Made by a program: the position numbers and the translations under genes. Under the pieces are notes generated by a model. That model searched no databases and had not been told where the DNA came from. It was given only the letters and a program-made list of their open reading frames with translations. Shown here piece after piece: positions 1 to 8,992 of a stretch of 26,458 nt of DNA (position 1 is its first letter; every line of letters begins with the position of its first letter). The DNA is from Bacillota bacterium (GTDB taxonomy: Bacteria > Bacillota_C > Negativicutes > JAEYSJ01): positions 1 through 26,458 of the forward strand of contig JAEYSJ010000043.1 in the NCBI GenBank assembly GCA_023434855.1, given 5' to 3'.

Positions 1-741
1 GTGGAAGACGGCGGTTTAAAAGCTTTCAATTCATCCATCTTAACCGAAGTGGATTTGTCAAAAACCCTGGCCGAGGAAGAATACCAGGAGAAGCTGAAAA
101 AATGCCAGGAACGAATAAGGGAACTTGAATATATTGTCTTCCGCAAAAGAATACCTGTGTTAATCGTTTTCGAGGGTTGGGACGCTGCCGGTAAAGGCGG
201 CGCTATCAGACGGGTGACTCAGAATATGGACCCACGGGGTTACACCGTTGTGCCGGTAGGGGCTCCCACTGATGAGGAAAAAGCCCATCATTATCTCTGG
301 CGGTTTTGGAAGAGCATGCCGAAAGCAGGGCATATTGCTATTTTTGACCGTAGTTGGTACGGACGAGTACTGGTTGAACGGGTGGAGTGCTATTGCCGCG
401 AAGCTGACTGGCGGCGGGCATTCAACGAGATTAATGAGATGGAGGCCCATTGGGCGAGTTTCGGAGCGGTGCTGGTAAAATTATGGCTGCATATCGATAA
501 AGATGAGCAGCAGCGACGTTTTGAGGAACGGGTTGCTAACCCCGGCAAGCAGTGGAAAATTACCGGCGAAGACTGGCGTAACCGGGAAAAGTGGGAATTA
601 TATGAGTCGGCCGTAGATGAAATGTTTTTCCGCACAAGTACAACTTATGCTCCCTGGACGATCGTGGAGTCAAATTCCAAAGAATACTCCAGAATAAAGG
701 TACTGCAGACAATTATTGAATCAATAGAGAAAAAATTATAG
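1..741 (+). CDS. PPK2-family polyphosphate phosphotransferase, C-terminal part (probably cut by the window edge)
   Basis: This is a polyphosphate kinase 2 domain, which moves phosphate between polyphosphate and a nucleotide in the cytoplasm. The Walker A segment FEGWDAAGKGG lies at about residues 57-67. The family block FDRSWYGRVLVERVE is at 115-129, and the late motif EDWRNREKW is clear. The protein resembles the second half of two-domain polyphosphate:AMP phosphotransferases (about 500 residues), in which the linker before the second domain ends in a VDLSK-like stretch, as here at residues 17-21. The frame opens with GTG at base 1 and no ribosome binding site is visible, so the true start is probably upstream. 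The next gene follows after 24 bases and is probably co-transcribed. The PPK2 assignment is firm. AMP specificity and two-domain architecture are inferred. Confidence 0.9.
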   Translation: MEDGGLKAFNSSILTEVDLSKTLAEEEYQEKLKKCQERIRELEYIVFRKRIPVLIVFEGWDAAGKGGAIRRVTQNMDPRGYTVVPVGAPTDEEKAHHYLWRFWKSMPKAGHIAIFDRSWYGRVLVERVECYCREADWRRAFNEINEMEAHWASFGAVLVKLWLHIDKDEQQRRFEERVANPGKQWKITGEDWRNREKWELYESAVDEMFFRTSTTYAPWTIVESNSKEYSRIKVLQTIIESIEKKL

Positions 742-765
742 CAATAGAGGAGACGGATTATAACC

Positions 766-1449
766 GTGAAGAAAAAAATTGTGACGTTAATAGTGTCTGG
801 TGCTATTATTCTAAGCGCAGTAGCTTATTTTGCCTTTCGGCCGGCAGGACAGGTTATTGCCAACGTACTGCCGCAGGAAATGAGTGCAGGCAGCAATACG
901 TTGCAGTACCCGGTAATTGAAGATTTGCCAGACAAAGCTGTTCAGGACAAGCTTAATGGTGTGATACAGCAGGAAATGAATCAGTTTGCCGAGAATCTTA
1001 GTAAACCGCAGTATTCCGGGCGTACGGATTATCTTGTTCAGTTTAACAAAGACAGTATTTTAAGCATTGTTATTACCGAATCTTCTTATGCCAAAGGTGC
1101 CGCACATCCAATGTCATATCTGCGTGCTTTCACTATGAATACCAGGACCGGGCAAATCTATAAATTGGCGGACTTATTTAAGCCTGGACAGGATTACGCG
1201 ACTGTCATCAACACGGCAATCGAGCAGCAGATCGCTGAACGTCAGGTGACAATGCTGCGGCCATTTAAAGCCATAGGCGACAATCAGGAATTTTATCTTA
1301 CAGGCGAAAACCTTGTAGTTTACTATCAGCTATATGAATACACGCCATATGTTTATGGGTTTCCGAAATTTACCGTTCCTTATTCGCAAATTGCCGGTAT
1401 GCTGAATCCTGACGTAGCAGGCGCTGTTAAGCTGGCCGCAAAAAAATGA
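766..1449 (+). CDS. Exported DUF4163/DUF3298 (RsiV/PdaC-like) protein
   Basis: The protein has 227 residues and an N-terminal hydrophobic segment (about residues 4-24) after a Lys-rich start, so it is exported or membrane-anchored. The rest resembles the DUF4163-DUF3298 pair found in the extracytoplasmic part of the anti-sigma factor RsiV and in the deacetylase PdaC. Supporting features are the segment around GAAHPMSY (about residues 110-118), then TGQIYKLADLFKPG (about 129-142), and a C-terminal YGFPKFTVPYSQI stretch. There is no catalytic domain and no cytoplasmic anti-sigma domain, so the role is unknown; ligand or lysozyme binding at the cell surface is a family-based guess. The GTG start is chosen because GAGGAGA lies just upstream. 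A terminator follows, which closes a two-gene unit with the polyphosphate gene. Confidence 0.75.
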   Translation: MKKKIVTLIVSGAIILSAVAYFAFRPAGQVIANVLPQEMSAGSNTLQYPVIEDLPDKAVQDKLNGVIQQEMNQFAENLSKPQYSGRTDYLVQFNKDSILSIVITESSYAKGAAHPMSYLRAFTMNTRTGQIYKLADLFKPGQDYATVINTAIEQQIAERQVTMLRPFKAIGDNQEFYLTGENLVVYYQLYEYTPYVYGFPKFTVPYSQIAGMLNPDVAGAVKLAAKK

Positions 1450-1479
1450 AAGGATACGGCGATGATTTACGAAAAATTG

Positions 1480-1504
1480 GCAGGCCTAATAGGTCTGCTT
1501 TTTT
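1480..1504 (+). terminator. Rho-independent terminator after the DUF3298 gene
   Basis: An 8-bp stem (1480-1487 with 1491-1498, one G-T pair) with a three-base loop is followed by a T run. It lies 31 bases after the stop codon at 1449. Confidence 0.75.
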
Positions 1505-1505
1505 G

Positions 1506-1534
1506 TTGCGCTCATAAGAACTGTATTATATACT
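1506..1534 (+). promoter_or_regulatory. Candidate sigma-A promoter for the small exported protein
   Basis: TTGCGC (1506-1511) and TATACT (1529-1534) are separated by 17 bases. They lie directly after a terminator and about 30 bases before the start at 1563, which fits an independent transcript. Confidence 0.5.
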
Positions 1535-1562
1535 GAAGAAAATATTATACAAGGAGAGTTAA

Positions 1563-1841
1563 ATGAACAGAATAACTATGTGGCTTATCCTGGTAACGGT
1601 ATTGACTTCTGGATACATATTAGACTCTAAAAATAATGTTGCTTACATTAAATCTGCTCCGCAAGAGACAGTCGCTTGGTCTGATTCTGTTGGCAATTGT
1701 AATAAAGAGGAGTTTGATGGCACTATTTTTAGTGGTCCGATCTACAATACTATTCATAACATAAGAGATTTTCTGGCGAAAAGAAACTTAGATGTTCAAT
1801 CAACCGATGGGCGATTTGAGTTGTTTTACAAGTTAAATTAA
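1563..1841 (+). CDS. Small exported hypothetical protein
   Basis: I do not recognise this 92-residue protein. It starts with a short basic and hydrophobic stretch (residues 1-18) that could be a signal peptide or membrane anchor. A polar part follows, with one cysteine (about residue 46) and a C-terminal region near DVQSTDGRFELFYKLN. AAGGAGAG sits at a good distance before the ATG. The gene has its own candidate promoter, and a palindromic repeat begins 26 bases after its stop. Its base composition is more AT-rich than its neighbours. It is probably a real gene because of the ribosome binding site and promoter, but no function can be assigned. Confidence 0.5.
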   Translation: MNRITMWLILVTVLTSGYILDSKNNVAYIKSAPQETVAWSDSVGNCNKEEFDGTIFSGPIYNTIHNIRDFLAKRNLDVQSTDGRFELFYKLN

Positions 1842-1866
1842 TGGAAGTAATTTAACTAGAAAACGA

Positions 1867-2008
1867 TTAACCGCCAAGGGATATTTTTGATTTTTCCAAT
1901 GAGATAATATTCTTACCGGTGAAATACATCCCTGAAAGGCTAAGCATCCAAATATTTATTAATAAAATTCAATGTTTTTCTTGGCGACTTTGGCGTGCTT
2001 GGCGGTTA
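1867..2008. repeat. Family 1 palindromic repeat, copy R1
   Basis: The ends are TTAACCGCCAAG (1867-1878) and its inverse CTTGGCGGTTA (1998-2008). The right arm is built of consecutive 9-mers: CTTGGCGAC (1980), TTTGGCGTG (1989), then CTTGGCGGT (1998). The left arm keeps only one unit, and the central sequence differs from copies R2 and R3, so this is a decayed or divergent copy. It lies in a 413-base gene-free stretch (1842-2254), which also holds a terminator and the promoter of the next gene. Confidence 0.8.
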
Positions 2009-2087
2009 GATATGCTTTTAACAATGTGGTGATTGTCTAATAAATATTCAAAGACGCTGAGCGTTTTTCTCATGAATTTTTTAGCTT

Positions 2088-2127
2088 AAAAGTGGAGCCT
2101 GTCCAAACAGCTCCACTTTTATTTTTA
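2088..2127 (+). terminator. Strong Rho-independent terminator
   Basis: A perfect 11-bp stem (2088-2098 with 2110-2120) carries an 11-base loop and is followed by T-rich sequence. No gene ends directly before it; the nearest upstream stop is at 1841, with repeat R1 between. It probably ends the transcript of the small exported protein, or an unannotated short RNA. Confidence 0.75.
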
Positions 2128-2195
2128 TAGATTTGCCGGATTTTTTATTGCTTTTCGATTTTTCTCGCAGGACGTTTATATTTTTTCGCGAATTA

Positions 2196-2224
2196 TTGAC
2201 AAGCGGCGTTAATATAGTTTTATA
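2196..2224 (+). promoter_or_regulatory. Sigma-A-type promoter for the M16C protease gene
   Basis: A perfect TTGACA (2196-2201) is followed after 17 bases by TTTATA (2219-2224), about 30 bases before the start codon at 2255. The start also has a GAGAGAGG-type ribosome binding site. Confidence 0.6.
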
Positions 2225-2254
2225 AGTGAATTTTTAGAGAGAGGTAAGTGATCT

Positions 2255-5179
2255 ATGACATTACAGGTTGGCAATATATATTATGGCTTTCGTTTATTGG
2301 AAGAGCAGACAATTAGTGAGTTAAATTCCACCGCCCGGATTTTTTGCCATGAGAAAAGTGGAGCGCAGTTGATTCATTTTGAAAATGATGATGATAATAA
2401 AGTATTTTCCATTACTTTCCGTACGCCTCCTAAGGATAGTACCGGTGTACCTCATATTATTGAACATTCGGTGCTATGCGGGTCCCGCAAGTTCCCTTTA
2501 AAGGAACCATTTGTCGAATTGGTCAAAGGATCTCTTAATACTTTTCTCAATGCCATGACATTTCCAGATAAAACCATGTATCCGGTGGCCAGCCGGAATG
2601 AGAAAGATTTCCGGAATTTAATGGATGTATATCTGGATGCGGTATTATATCCCAACATATATAAATCACCGGAAATTCTCATGCAGGAAGGATGGCACTA
2701 TGAACTGGAGAGTAAAGCGGCTGAAATTACCTATAAAGGGGTAGTCTATAACGAAATGAAAGGCGTTTTTTCAGCGCCGGACGCCATTTTAGAACGTAAG
2801 ATTTCCGAGTTTTTATTTCCTGATACCACCTACGGAGTGGAGTCGGGAGGAGACCCTGATGTTATTCCTCAATTAACTTATGAAGAATTTGTGGATTTTC
2901 ACCGAAGATACTATCACCCTTCCAACAGTTATATATTTTTATATGGTGATTTACACCTGCTGAACAATTTGAAATTTATTGACGATGCTTATCTCAGCTG
3001 GTTTGAGAAGGGGGCAGTGGACTCGGCTATTTCATTGCAGGCGCCACCGGCGGCACAGGTAGAGAAAGTGATTGAATACGCCATATCGCCGACTGAGAAA
3101 GCGGAGGATAAAACTTTCTTCAGTATGAATTTTGCGGTAGGGCTGGCAACCAACCCGGAGCTTTGCCTGGCTATGCAGATGCTGGAGTACATGCTGCTAG
3201 AAACACCGGCTGCGCCACTGAAACAGGCGCTGCTGGCTGCTGGTTTAGGCAAGGATGTTTTCGGTTCTTATAACCGGAGTATGCTGCAGCCTGTTTTTAC
3301 TATCGGCATAAGTGGCTCCAATGAAGAGCAGCAGGAACAATTTACCGCAGTTGTAAATCAAACTTTGCAAAAACTGGCAACAGATGGTATTGATAAAAAA
3401 TTGGTCGAAGCTTCGATTAATATATTTGAATTTGCTTTGCGGGAAGCCAATTATGGACAGCGTCCTAAAGGATTGGTGTATAACATTAAGTGCATGGACA
3501 GCTGGCTGTATGACGCCCATCCCTTGCTGCATCTTGCTTATGAGCCGGTGCTTAGTAAAATAAAGACGGCATTAACTACCACCTATTTTGAAAATCTGAT
3601 TAACTCGTATTTATTAAACAATCCTCATCAGGCGTTAGTTGCCTTAAAACCCAAAGCCGGTCTGGCTGAAGAAAAAGCCAGCCAAATCCGCCAGCAATTG
3701 GCCGATTTTAAAGCCCGGCTTTCACCGGCAGAAATAACGGAACTTGTCGACCAAACGGCCAAACTTAAAGCGATGCAAGCTGAGCCCGATCCGCCGGAAG
3801 CGTTGGCCGTCATCCCCCTGTTGGAATTGAAGGATATTGAGATACAGGCGGAATATCTGCCGCTGGTAGAAAAACAGGAAAAGAATGTTACTATTCTGTC
3901 TCACCCGTTGTTTACCAACCAAATTGCTTATGTGAATCTTTACTTTGAAACCAGGGGAGTTCCGCAGAAACTTATTCCTTATTTATATCTGCTTGTTGAA
4001 ATGCTTGGCAAGGTCGATACCCAGAAATACACTTATACTGAACTATCCAACGAAATTAACATTCATACCGGTGGTATCAGCTATGATATTGCGACATATA
4101 CAGAGAATGGCAGTGATAATCAATATAATCCCAAACTCAGGATCAAAGCCAAGACGTTGGCGGACAAATTACCGGAAATGTTTAGCTTATTAGGGCAAAT
4201 TGTCAGCTATAGCAAGTTTTCCGATAAGAAACGCATTCAGGATATTATTCGGCAAGTTAAGTCCTGCTGGGAAATGAATATTTTAAGGAATGGCCAGCAA
4301 ATTACTGCCAGCCGGGTATTGTCTTACTTTTCTCCGTCAGCTGTATATAATGAAATAGGAATGTTATCATTTTATGAATTTGTCACTGATTTAGAGAAAA
4401 ACTTTGCAGATAAATATGAGGAAATCAGGCATAATTCAGCACTCGTTGCCGGGATCGTGTTCAATGAAACCAATCTGTTGATCGGTCTAACAACTGATAG
4501 GGAAAACTATAAGAAATTCCAGCAGGCTTTTCCGGCGTTTATTAATTGTCTCGGACAGTTGCAACCCGAAACGAATACCTACTTCTTCGAATTTTTGCAG
4601 CGAAACGAGGGTCTACTGACTTCCGCCAAGGTTCAATATGTGACTAAAGGCGCTAACTTCAAGCGCTTAGGCTATGATTATCATGGCCGTCTAAAGGTGC
4701 TGGAAACCATCCTGCGCTATGACTATCTGTGGACAAGAGTACGCGTTCAGGGGGGCGCTTACGGGGGGTTTGCTCAGTTTGACAGGAGCGGTAACATGGT
4801 GTTAGGGTCTTACCGCGACCCAAACCTGAAGGAAACATTGACAGTATATGACGAGACTGCACAATATTTACGTGATTTTAAAGTCAGTGACCGGGAAATG
4901 ACCAAATACATTATCGGTACTATGAGCCAGATTGATGCCCCGTTAACGCCCCAACAGAAAGGCGAGCGGGCAGATGCTTATTATATTCGCAAAATTTTGC
5001 AGGCTGATATTCAAAAAGAACGGGATGAAATATTAGCTACCCGCCAGACAGATATTCAAAATCTATCCTCACTGCTTGATGCCGCCATGCGTCAGAACTA
5101 TTTATGTGTGCTGGGCAATGAACAGAAAATCAAAGATAATAAAACTGTGTTCAATAAATTAGTAAATGTATTTGAGTGA
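2255..5179 (+). CDS. M16C (presequence-protease-type) zinc metallopeptidase
   Basis: This 974-residue protein is close to the usual length of M16C enzymes (PreP and relatives), in which one chain carries both halves of the clam-shell peptidase. The inverted zinc motif HxxEH is H67-I-I-E70-H71 in GVPHIIEHSVLCGS. The downstream metal ligand is E167 in VYNEMKGVFS. The opening stretch, VGNIYYGFRLLEEQ followed by CHEKSGAQLIHFEND, is characteristic of the subfamily. There is no signal peptide, so a cytoplasmic role in degrading short or unfolded peptides is likely. The C-terminal half has no second zinc motif, as expected. The gene stands alone behind its own promoter. The family is certain; the physiological substrate is unknown. 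Confidence 0.96.
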   Translation: MTLQVGNIYYGFRLLEEQTISELNSTARIFCHEKSGAQLIHFENDDDNKVFSITFRTPPKDSTGVPHIIEHSVLCGSRKFPLKEPFVELVKGSLNTFLNAMTFPDKTMYPVASRNEKDFRNLMDVYLDAVLYPNIYKSPEILMQEGWHYELESKAAEITYKGVVYNEMKGVFSAPDAILERKISEFLFPDTTYGVESGGDPDVIPQLTYEEFVDFHRRYYHPSNSYIFLYGDLHLLNNLKFIDDAYLSWFEKGAVDSAISLQAPPAAQVEKVIEYAISPTEKAEDKTFFSMNFAVGLATNPELCLAMQMLEYMLLETPAAPLKQALLAAGLGKDVFGSYNRSMLQPVFTIGISGSNEEQQEQFTAVVNQTLQKLATDGIDKKLVEASINIFEFALREANYGQRPKGLVYNIKCMDSWLYDAHPLLHLAYEPVLSKIKTALTTTYFENLINSYLLNNPHQALVALKPKAGLAEEKASQIRQQLADFKARLSPAEITELVDQTAKLKAMQAEPDPPEALAVIPLLELKDIEIQAEYLPLVEKQEKNVTILSHPLFTNQIAYVNLYFETRGVPQKLIPYLYLLVEMLGKVDTQKYTYTELSNEINIHTGGISYDIATYTENGSDNQYNPKLRIKAKTLADKLPEMFSLLGQIVSYSKFSDKKRIQDIIRQVKSCWEMNILRNGQQITASRVLSYFSPSAVYNEIGMLSFYEFVTDLEKNFADKYEEIRHNSALVAGIVFNETNLLIGLTTDRENYKKFQQAFPAFINCLGQLQPETNTYFFEFLQRNEGLLTSAKVQYVTKGANFKRLGYDYHGRLKVLETILRYDYLWTRVRVQGGAYGGFAQFDRSGNMVLGSYRDPNLKETLTVYDETAQYLRDFKVSDREMTKYIIGTMSQIDAPLTPQQKGERADAYYIRKILQADIQKERDEILATRQTDIQNLSSLLDAAMRQNYLCVLGNEQKIKDNKTVFNKLVNVFE

Positions 5180-5323
5180 ATGGGAAGTATAATATAGTTT
5201 CATTTTTTGTTAAATATTTGCTCCATTGGGAAGGAAGACCGGCGGCGGCATGTCGAATTATATTTTGCAGTAGAACAGGTTAAATTAAAGTAAATCAACG
5301 GGTAATTTGAAAGGAGTTGTGTC

Positions 5324-6559
5324 ATGGCCCTATTAAATGAGAACTATTTAAAGCTGCCTGGGAGCTATTTGTTTGCTGAGATTGCACGAAGGGTGGCTGC
5401 TTTTAAAGCTGATCATCCTGAAGCCGATATAATCCGCCTGGGGATCGGCGACGTTACTAAACCTTTGCCGTCGGCCGTAATTAAAGGTCTGCATGCTGCC
5501 GTCGATGAAATGGCGCATGAGGAAACCTTCCGGGGATATGGTCCCGAACAGGGTTATAGTTTTCTCATCCAAAAAATAATTAACTATGATTATGCGCCTT
5601 TAGGCATTGATCTGGCTGAGGATGAAGTATTTATCAGTGACGGCTCAAAAAGCGATGTTGGTAATATCCAGGAAATTTTTGGTATTAACAATAAGGTTGC
5701 AATCACCGATCCGGTCTATCCTGTTTACCTGGATACCAACGTAATGGCCGGCAGGACCGGAGAACTGCAGACTAACGGCATGTTTGCCAATGTAATATAT
5801 ATTCCCTGTAATTCAGAGAACAAGTTTGTTCCGCAATTGCCTCAGGAAAAAGCCGATTTAATATATCTCTGCTTTCCCAATAACCCTACCGGCACCACCA
5901 TTTCCAAAACTGAACTGAAAAAGTGGGTAGATTACGCTAAAGCTAACGGATCGATTATTCTGTATGATGCAGCTTACGAGGCGTATATCCAGGAACCTGA
6001 TATTCCTCATAGTATTTACCAAATAGAAGGCGCAAAAGATGTTGCTATCGAATTCAGGACTTTTTCCAAAAATGCCGGTTTTACGGGAACACGGTGTGCG
6101 TTGACCGTAGTGCCCAAGACAGTCATGGCTTATACTAAAGATGGCAAGGCACATCAATTGAATAAGCTGTGGAACAGGCGGCAGACTACTAAATTCAATG
6201 GTGTGCCGTATATTGTGCAAAAAGGTGCTGAAGCAGTATACACCGAAGATGGACAACGGCAAATAAAGGAACTGGTTAGTTTTTATATGGCAAATGCCAA
6301 GATTATCCGGGAAGGTCTTATCAGCCTGGGACTGGAAGTATTCGGCGGTGTAAATGCTCCGTACATCTGGCTAAAAACGCCAAACGGCATGGATTCCTGG
6401 ACCTTTTTTGACAAACTGTTGACTGAAGCTCATTTGGTAGGCACTCCCGGCGTTGGTTTCGGCCCTTCCGGTCAGGGGTATTTCCGTCTTACCGCTTTCG
6501 GAAAACGGGAAAATACCGAAGAAGCAGTGACTAGATTAAAGACAAAACTAAAATTATAA
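5324..6559 (+). CDS. dapL: LL-diaminopimelate aminotransferase
   Basis: This 411-residue fold-type I PLP enzyme converts tetrahydrodipicolinate directly to LL-diaminopimelate using glutamate, giving the short aminotransferase route to lysine and peptidoglycan. The DapL signature at the N terminus ([16 protein letters not shown], then [12 protein letters not shown]) separates it from ordinary aspartate aminotransferases. PLP contacts are visible: the Schiff-base lysine K249 in [14 protein letters not shown]187 in PNNPTG, and D215 with Y218 in YDAAYEAYI. The ATG follows GAAAGGAG at a good distance. A terminator sits directly after the stop, so this is a single-gene unit; no other dap genes are present here. 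DapL is typical of anaerobic Firmicutes and chlamydia/plant lineages. Confidence 0.97.
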   Translation: MALLNENYLKLPGSYLFAEIARRVAAFKADHPEADIIRLGIGDVTKPLPSAVIKGLHAAVDEMAHEETFRGYGPEQGYSFLIQKIINYDYAPLGIDLAEDEVFISDGSKSDVGNIQEIFGINNKVAITDPVYPVYLDTNVMAGRTGELQTNGMFANVIYIPCNSENKFVPQLPQEKADLIYLCFPNNPTGTTISKTELKKWVDYAKANGSIILYDAAYEAYIQEPDIPHSIYQIEGAKDVAIEFRTFSKNAGFTGTRCALTVVPKTVMAYTKDGKAHQLNKLWNRRQTTKFNGVPYIVQKGAEAVYTEDGQRQIKELVSFYMANAKIIREGLISLGLEVFGGVNAPYIWLKTPNGMDSWTFFDKLLTEAHLVGTPGVGFGPSGQGYFRLTAFGKRENTEEAVTRLKTKLKL

Positions 6560-6560
6560 A

Positions 6561-6598
6561 AGAAAAAAGGCCTAAAAATAGTAAGGCCTTCTTTTCTT
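6561..6598 (+). terminator. Terminator after dapL
   Basis: The stem (6567-6573 with 6584-6590) is flanked by an A run and followed by CTTTTCTT. It starts a few bases after the dapL stop. Confidence 0.75.
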
Positions 6599-6653
6599 GT
6601 CTATTAAATAATATTACTATTTAATAGACAATCTTCGGAAAGAATGATAAAAT
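6597..6653 (+). promoter_or_regulatory. 14-bp inverted repeat overlapping a candidate promoter
   Basis: TTGTCTATTAAATA (6597-6610) and its perfect inverse (6618-6631) are separated by 7 bases. The right arm covers TAGACA (6625-6630), which lies 17 bases before TAAAAT (6648-6653), a plausible sigma-A promoter for the gene at 6687. An operator overlapping the -35 element would fit a repressor. There is no T run, so it is not a terminator. No regulator family is recognised. Confidence 0.55.
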
Positions 6654-6686
6654 TATAACAGGATGGGAATAAGGGAGGGAACTACC

Positions 6687-6914
6687 ATGAAAACACTGGA
6701 AGATGCAGTAGAGGCAGCTAAGAAGCAGGTAATTGCCGAAGACTGTATACATGTTGTTATTGAAACTGAAAATGGATTTGAATTATTACCTGTAAGGGAA
6801 GAGATAGATATACAACCTAACTTTCGCGCACTGGTTTCTGATAGCGAGATAACATTATTCACTCATTCTGATGAAGGAATAATTGCCGAAGTTATGCGAT
6901 ACGGAAAAAACTAA
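6687..6914 (+). CDS. Small cytoplasmic hypothetical protein
   Basis: This is a 75-residue acidic protein with no recognised family. It begins with a helical stretch (MKTLEDAVEAAKKQ), has no membrane segment, contains one cysteine, and has alternating hydrophobic stretches that suggest a small alpha/beta fold. I chose the ATG at 6687 because GGGAGGGA lies just before it. An in-frame ATG at 6663 would put that ribosome binding site inside the coding region. The gene has its own promoter with an operator-like palindrome and its own terminator, so it is a separately regulated single gene. Confidence 0.65.
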   Translation: MKTLEDAVEAAKKQVIAEDCIHVVIETENGFELLPVREEIDIQPNFRALVSDSEITLFTHSDEGIIAEVMRYGKN

Positions 6915-6930
6915 CCAAAGAAATATTATG

Positions 6931-6963
6931 AAAAATCACTCCAGGCCGCAGGAGTGATTTTTT
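6931..6963. terminator. Bidirectional terminator between convergent genes
   Basis: A perfect 12-bp stem (6931-6942 with 6951-6962) has an 8-base loop. Its arms end in A and T runs, so it can stop transcription from the small gene on the plus strand and from the diguanylate cyclase on the minus strand. Confidence 0.85.
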
Positions 6964-6982
6964 CTCTGTATCAGAATTTATA

Positions 6983-7033
6983 ACTTTTCGGGCGACTGCA
7001 AATAGTTAATTACCTGCAGTTTCGCCGAAAAGT
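6983..7033. other. Hairpin beyond the diguanylate cyclase gene
   Basis: ACTTTTCGG (6983-6991) pairs with CCGAAAAGT (7025-7033). A second stem, CTGCA/TGCAG, lies inside after a small internal loop. It lies just beyond the minus-strand stop at 7057. The flanking word TATAACTTTTCG also opens a hairpin in the dctA leader (12565 onward). Confidence 0.5.
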
Positions 7034-7056
7034 AACTTAACAGTATCAGAAAGTAA

Positions 7057-8253
7057 TTATTTACTTACACAGTTTCGTCCCTTGTTTTTAGCCCGGTAAA
7101 GCGCGGAGTCGGCCACTTTTATTACTTCATCAGGTGTCTTATATTTAGGGCTTTTTTCTGCCAGACCTATACTGATAGTTACAAAAAGCTGTTTTTGGGC
7201 CGACTTTTTGTTATCGCTGTTAGCGAGCGGCGTATAACCTGTCTGAGATACACTTTGTCTTAACTGCTCGAGGTGGGGAATAGCTTCAGCTATGCTAATG
7301 CCGGGAAAAATGACAGTGAACTCTTCGCCGCCATAACGAAAAGCTTTTCCTCCGCCGGTAATATCCTTCATCACTGAAGCAACCAGCCGCAGGACGGCAT
7401 CACCCACGTCATGACCATAGGTGTCATTGAATTTTTTAAAAAAGTCGATATCTACCATAGCTATAACGTAACTGCCACTGAGCTTCATAAGTTCTTCCTG
7501 CAGCGCCCGGCGAGCGGGAAGGCGTGTTAATTCGTCTAAATAGGCCATGGAGTAGGAATCTTGCATCACGGCGATTAGCATCATTATACCGGATGCTGCG
7601 AAAAAAGTAGGGGCAGCCAATGGATTTTCTTTAAGATGCAAGGCAATGGCTGCTGCCAGCAGGGTGCTTATAAATGCTCCGTCTAAATTGGATTTTCCTT
7701 GAGATTGTTTTTTTATAAGGTAAAGAAGGGCCGCGATAAATGCCAAAACTGCCGTTTGTGGCAATGGTGTATAAAAGGCAAGGTTAATTGGGAATAGGGA
7801 TTGGCTAACAGGCGCAATTAATTCCGCGTCTTGGGTAAGGGCAACTGTTGCGATAAAAAAAATTTGTGCTATAATCAGACCAAAACGTTTAATTCCCCAG
7901 GTACTAAAAATGCCCCGTTCATCTAACCGGGAAAAAATAAATATATTGAGAGGAATTAAGAGACAAATAACAGGGTAAATTGTATTTGAATAAAACTGCT
8001 TGTCAAAGTACGAGACGGTAAAATTTGATAATGCCAGCTGACTTAGCCCGAGAACAGCGACAATGAAAAATGCCCGGCTGCGATTAAACCACCAGCTTAG
8101 GATCATGCAAATTAAATATATTACATAAGAGAAATTATATAATATGACAAGTGATGCAAAAGGGGCTGAGGTCATCAAAAGGAAACCAACAGCGGCTGAT
8201 GTTAATAAACCAAAATGGATGATTGTTGCAGCCGACAATGATTTTGTAATCAT
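7057..8253 (-). CDS. Membrane-bound diguanylate cyclase (GGDEF)
   Basis: This 398-residue protein makes cyclic di-GMP from two GTP. Residues 1 to about 230 hold seven or eight hydrophobic segments without a recognised sensor name; the remainder is a GGDEF domain. The domain opens with DELTRLPARRAL (240-251), has the metal-binding MVDIDFFKKFND (266-277), and carries an intact active-site loop GGEEF (308-312), so it should be active. The product-inhibition I-site (RxxD, six to nine residues before GGEEF) is replaced by TGGG, so allosteric feedback is probably absent. AAGAAAGGA lies before the ATG. The gene is monocistronic and ends at the shared terminator at 6931-6963. The signal sensed by the membrane part is unknown. 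Confidence 0.93.
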   Translation of the reverse strand: MITKSLSAATIIHFGLLTSAAVGFLLMTSAPFASLVILYNFSYVIYLICMILSWWFNRSRAFFIVAVLGLSQLALSNFTVSYFDKQFYSNTIYPVICLLIPLNIFIFSRLDERGIFSTWGIKRFGLIIAQIFFIATVALTQDAELIAPVSQSLFPINLAFYTPLPQTAVLAFIAALLYLIKKQSQGKSNLDGAFISTLLAAAIALHLKENPLAAPTFFAASGIMMLIAVMQDSYSMAYLDELTRLPARRALQEELMKLSGSYVIAMVDIDFFKKFNDTYGHDVGDAVLRLVASVMKDITGGGKAFRYGGEEFTVIFPGISIAEAIPHLEQLRQSVSQTGYTPLANSDNKKSAQKQLFVTISIGLAEKSPKYKTPDEVIKVADSALYRAKNKGRNCVSK

Positions 8254-8481
8254 TGAGTAAATTCCTTTCTTACATGTTAAATAATTATCGTCTGAAAAGA
8301 CAGCAATTATGTCGGATATTTAACAATAGTGTCATTTTACATACAAATTTGTCTACTTTTATATTATAGCAACAGTGGTGGATTTTTTCAACAAATCCAA
8401 TGGCTTCCGCTGACGCTTATAGCGTAGGGCTATACCAGACATAGTTCGCAAAAAAGAATTAGGACAAGGATGTGGAAAATA

Positions 8482-8967
8482 ATGATTTTAGGTCATATTA
8501 CAAATATCAATCAAGAGGGGGTTCTTTATCCAGCTGCTTTACACAAAGGTCTCATGTACCTTAATAATACCGATTTTTCAAAGGTTGAGAATGGTAAAAA
8601 TAATATTGATGGCGATAATATGATTGCAATTGTATCCGAGTATTTGCCTGATATAAAGGAAAACCGTCAAGCCGAAACACACCAGAAATATATTGACATA
8701 CAGTACCTTGTATCAGGTGAAGAATTTATTGGAGTTGCCTGTTCAGCAGACGGAGTTCCCGAGCCAGAAGGATATCTTGCGGAAAAGGATGCAACTTTCT
8801 ATGCAAGTGTGAACAATGAGATTGAGATAAAGTTATTAGCCGGTATGTATGTGGTGTTTTTTCCCTGGGATATTCACCGTCCGGGATGTATAAGTCAGGC
8901 GGGCGGTAAAGTCCGCAAAGTTGTGTTGAAAGTCAGGGCTACACAATTATTTCCTAAAGCGATATAA
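8482..8967 (+). CDS. YhcH/YjgK/YiaL (NanQ-like) family protein
   Basis: This 161-residue cupin-like protein belongs to the family of E. coli NanQ (YhcH), a sialic acid anomerase, and YiaL. Family marks are the opening MILGHI, the central ETHQKYIDIQYLVSGEEFIG (from about residue 65, with E65 and H67 as likely metal ligands), FFPWDIHRPG (H132), and the terminal VRKVVLKV. The ATG at 8482 is preferred over one at 8470 because the family starts with MI-x-G and AAGGA then has workable spacing. No sialic acid or sugar genes are nearby, so the substrate is open; sugar anomer interconversion is inferred from the family. A long hairpin terminator follows. Confidence 0.88.
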   Translation: MILGHITNINQEGVLYPAALHKGLMYLNNTDFSKVENGKNNIDGDNMIAIVSEYLPDIKENRQAETHQKYIDIQYLVSGEEFIGVACSADGVPEPEGYLAEKDATFYASVNNEIEIKLLAGMYVVFFPWDIHRPGCISQAGGKVRKVVLKVRATQLFPKAI

Positions 8968-8992
8968 ATCAGGTAGTTGAATAATTAACCTG

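Noticed and set aside
1462..1536. 24-codon reading frame starting ATG at 1462 after the DUF3298 gene
   Set aside because: It runs straight through a terminator hairpin and the next promoter, with no sign of a conserved product.
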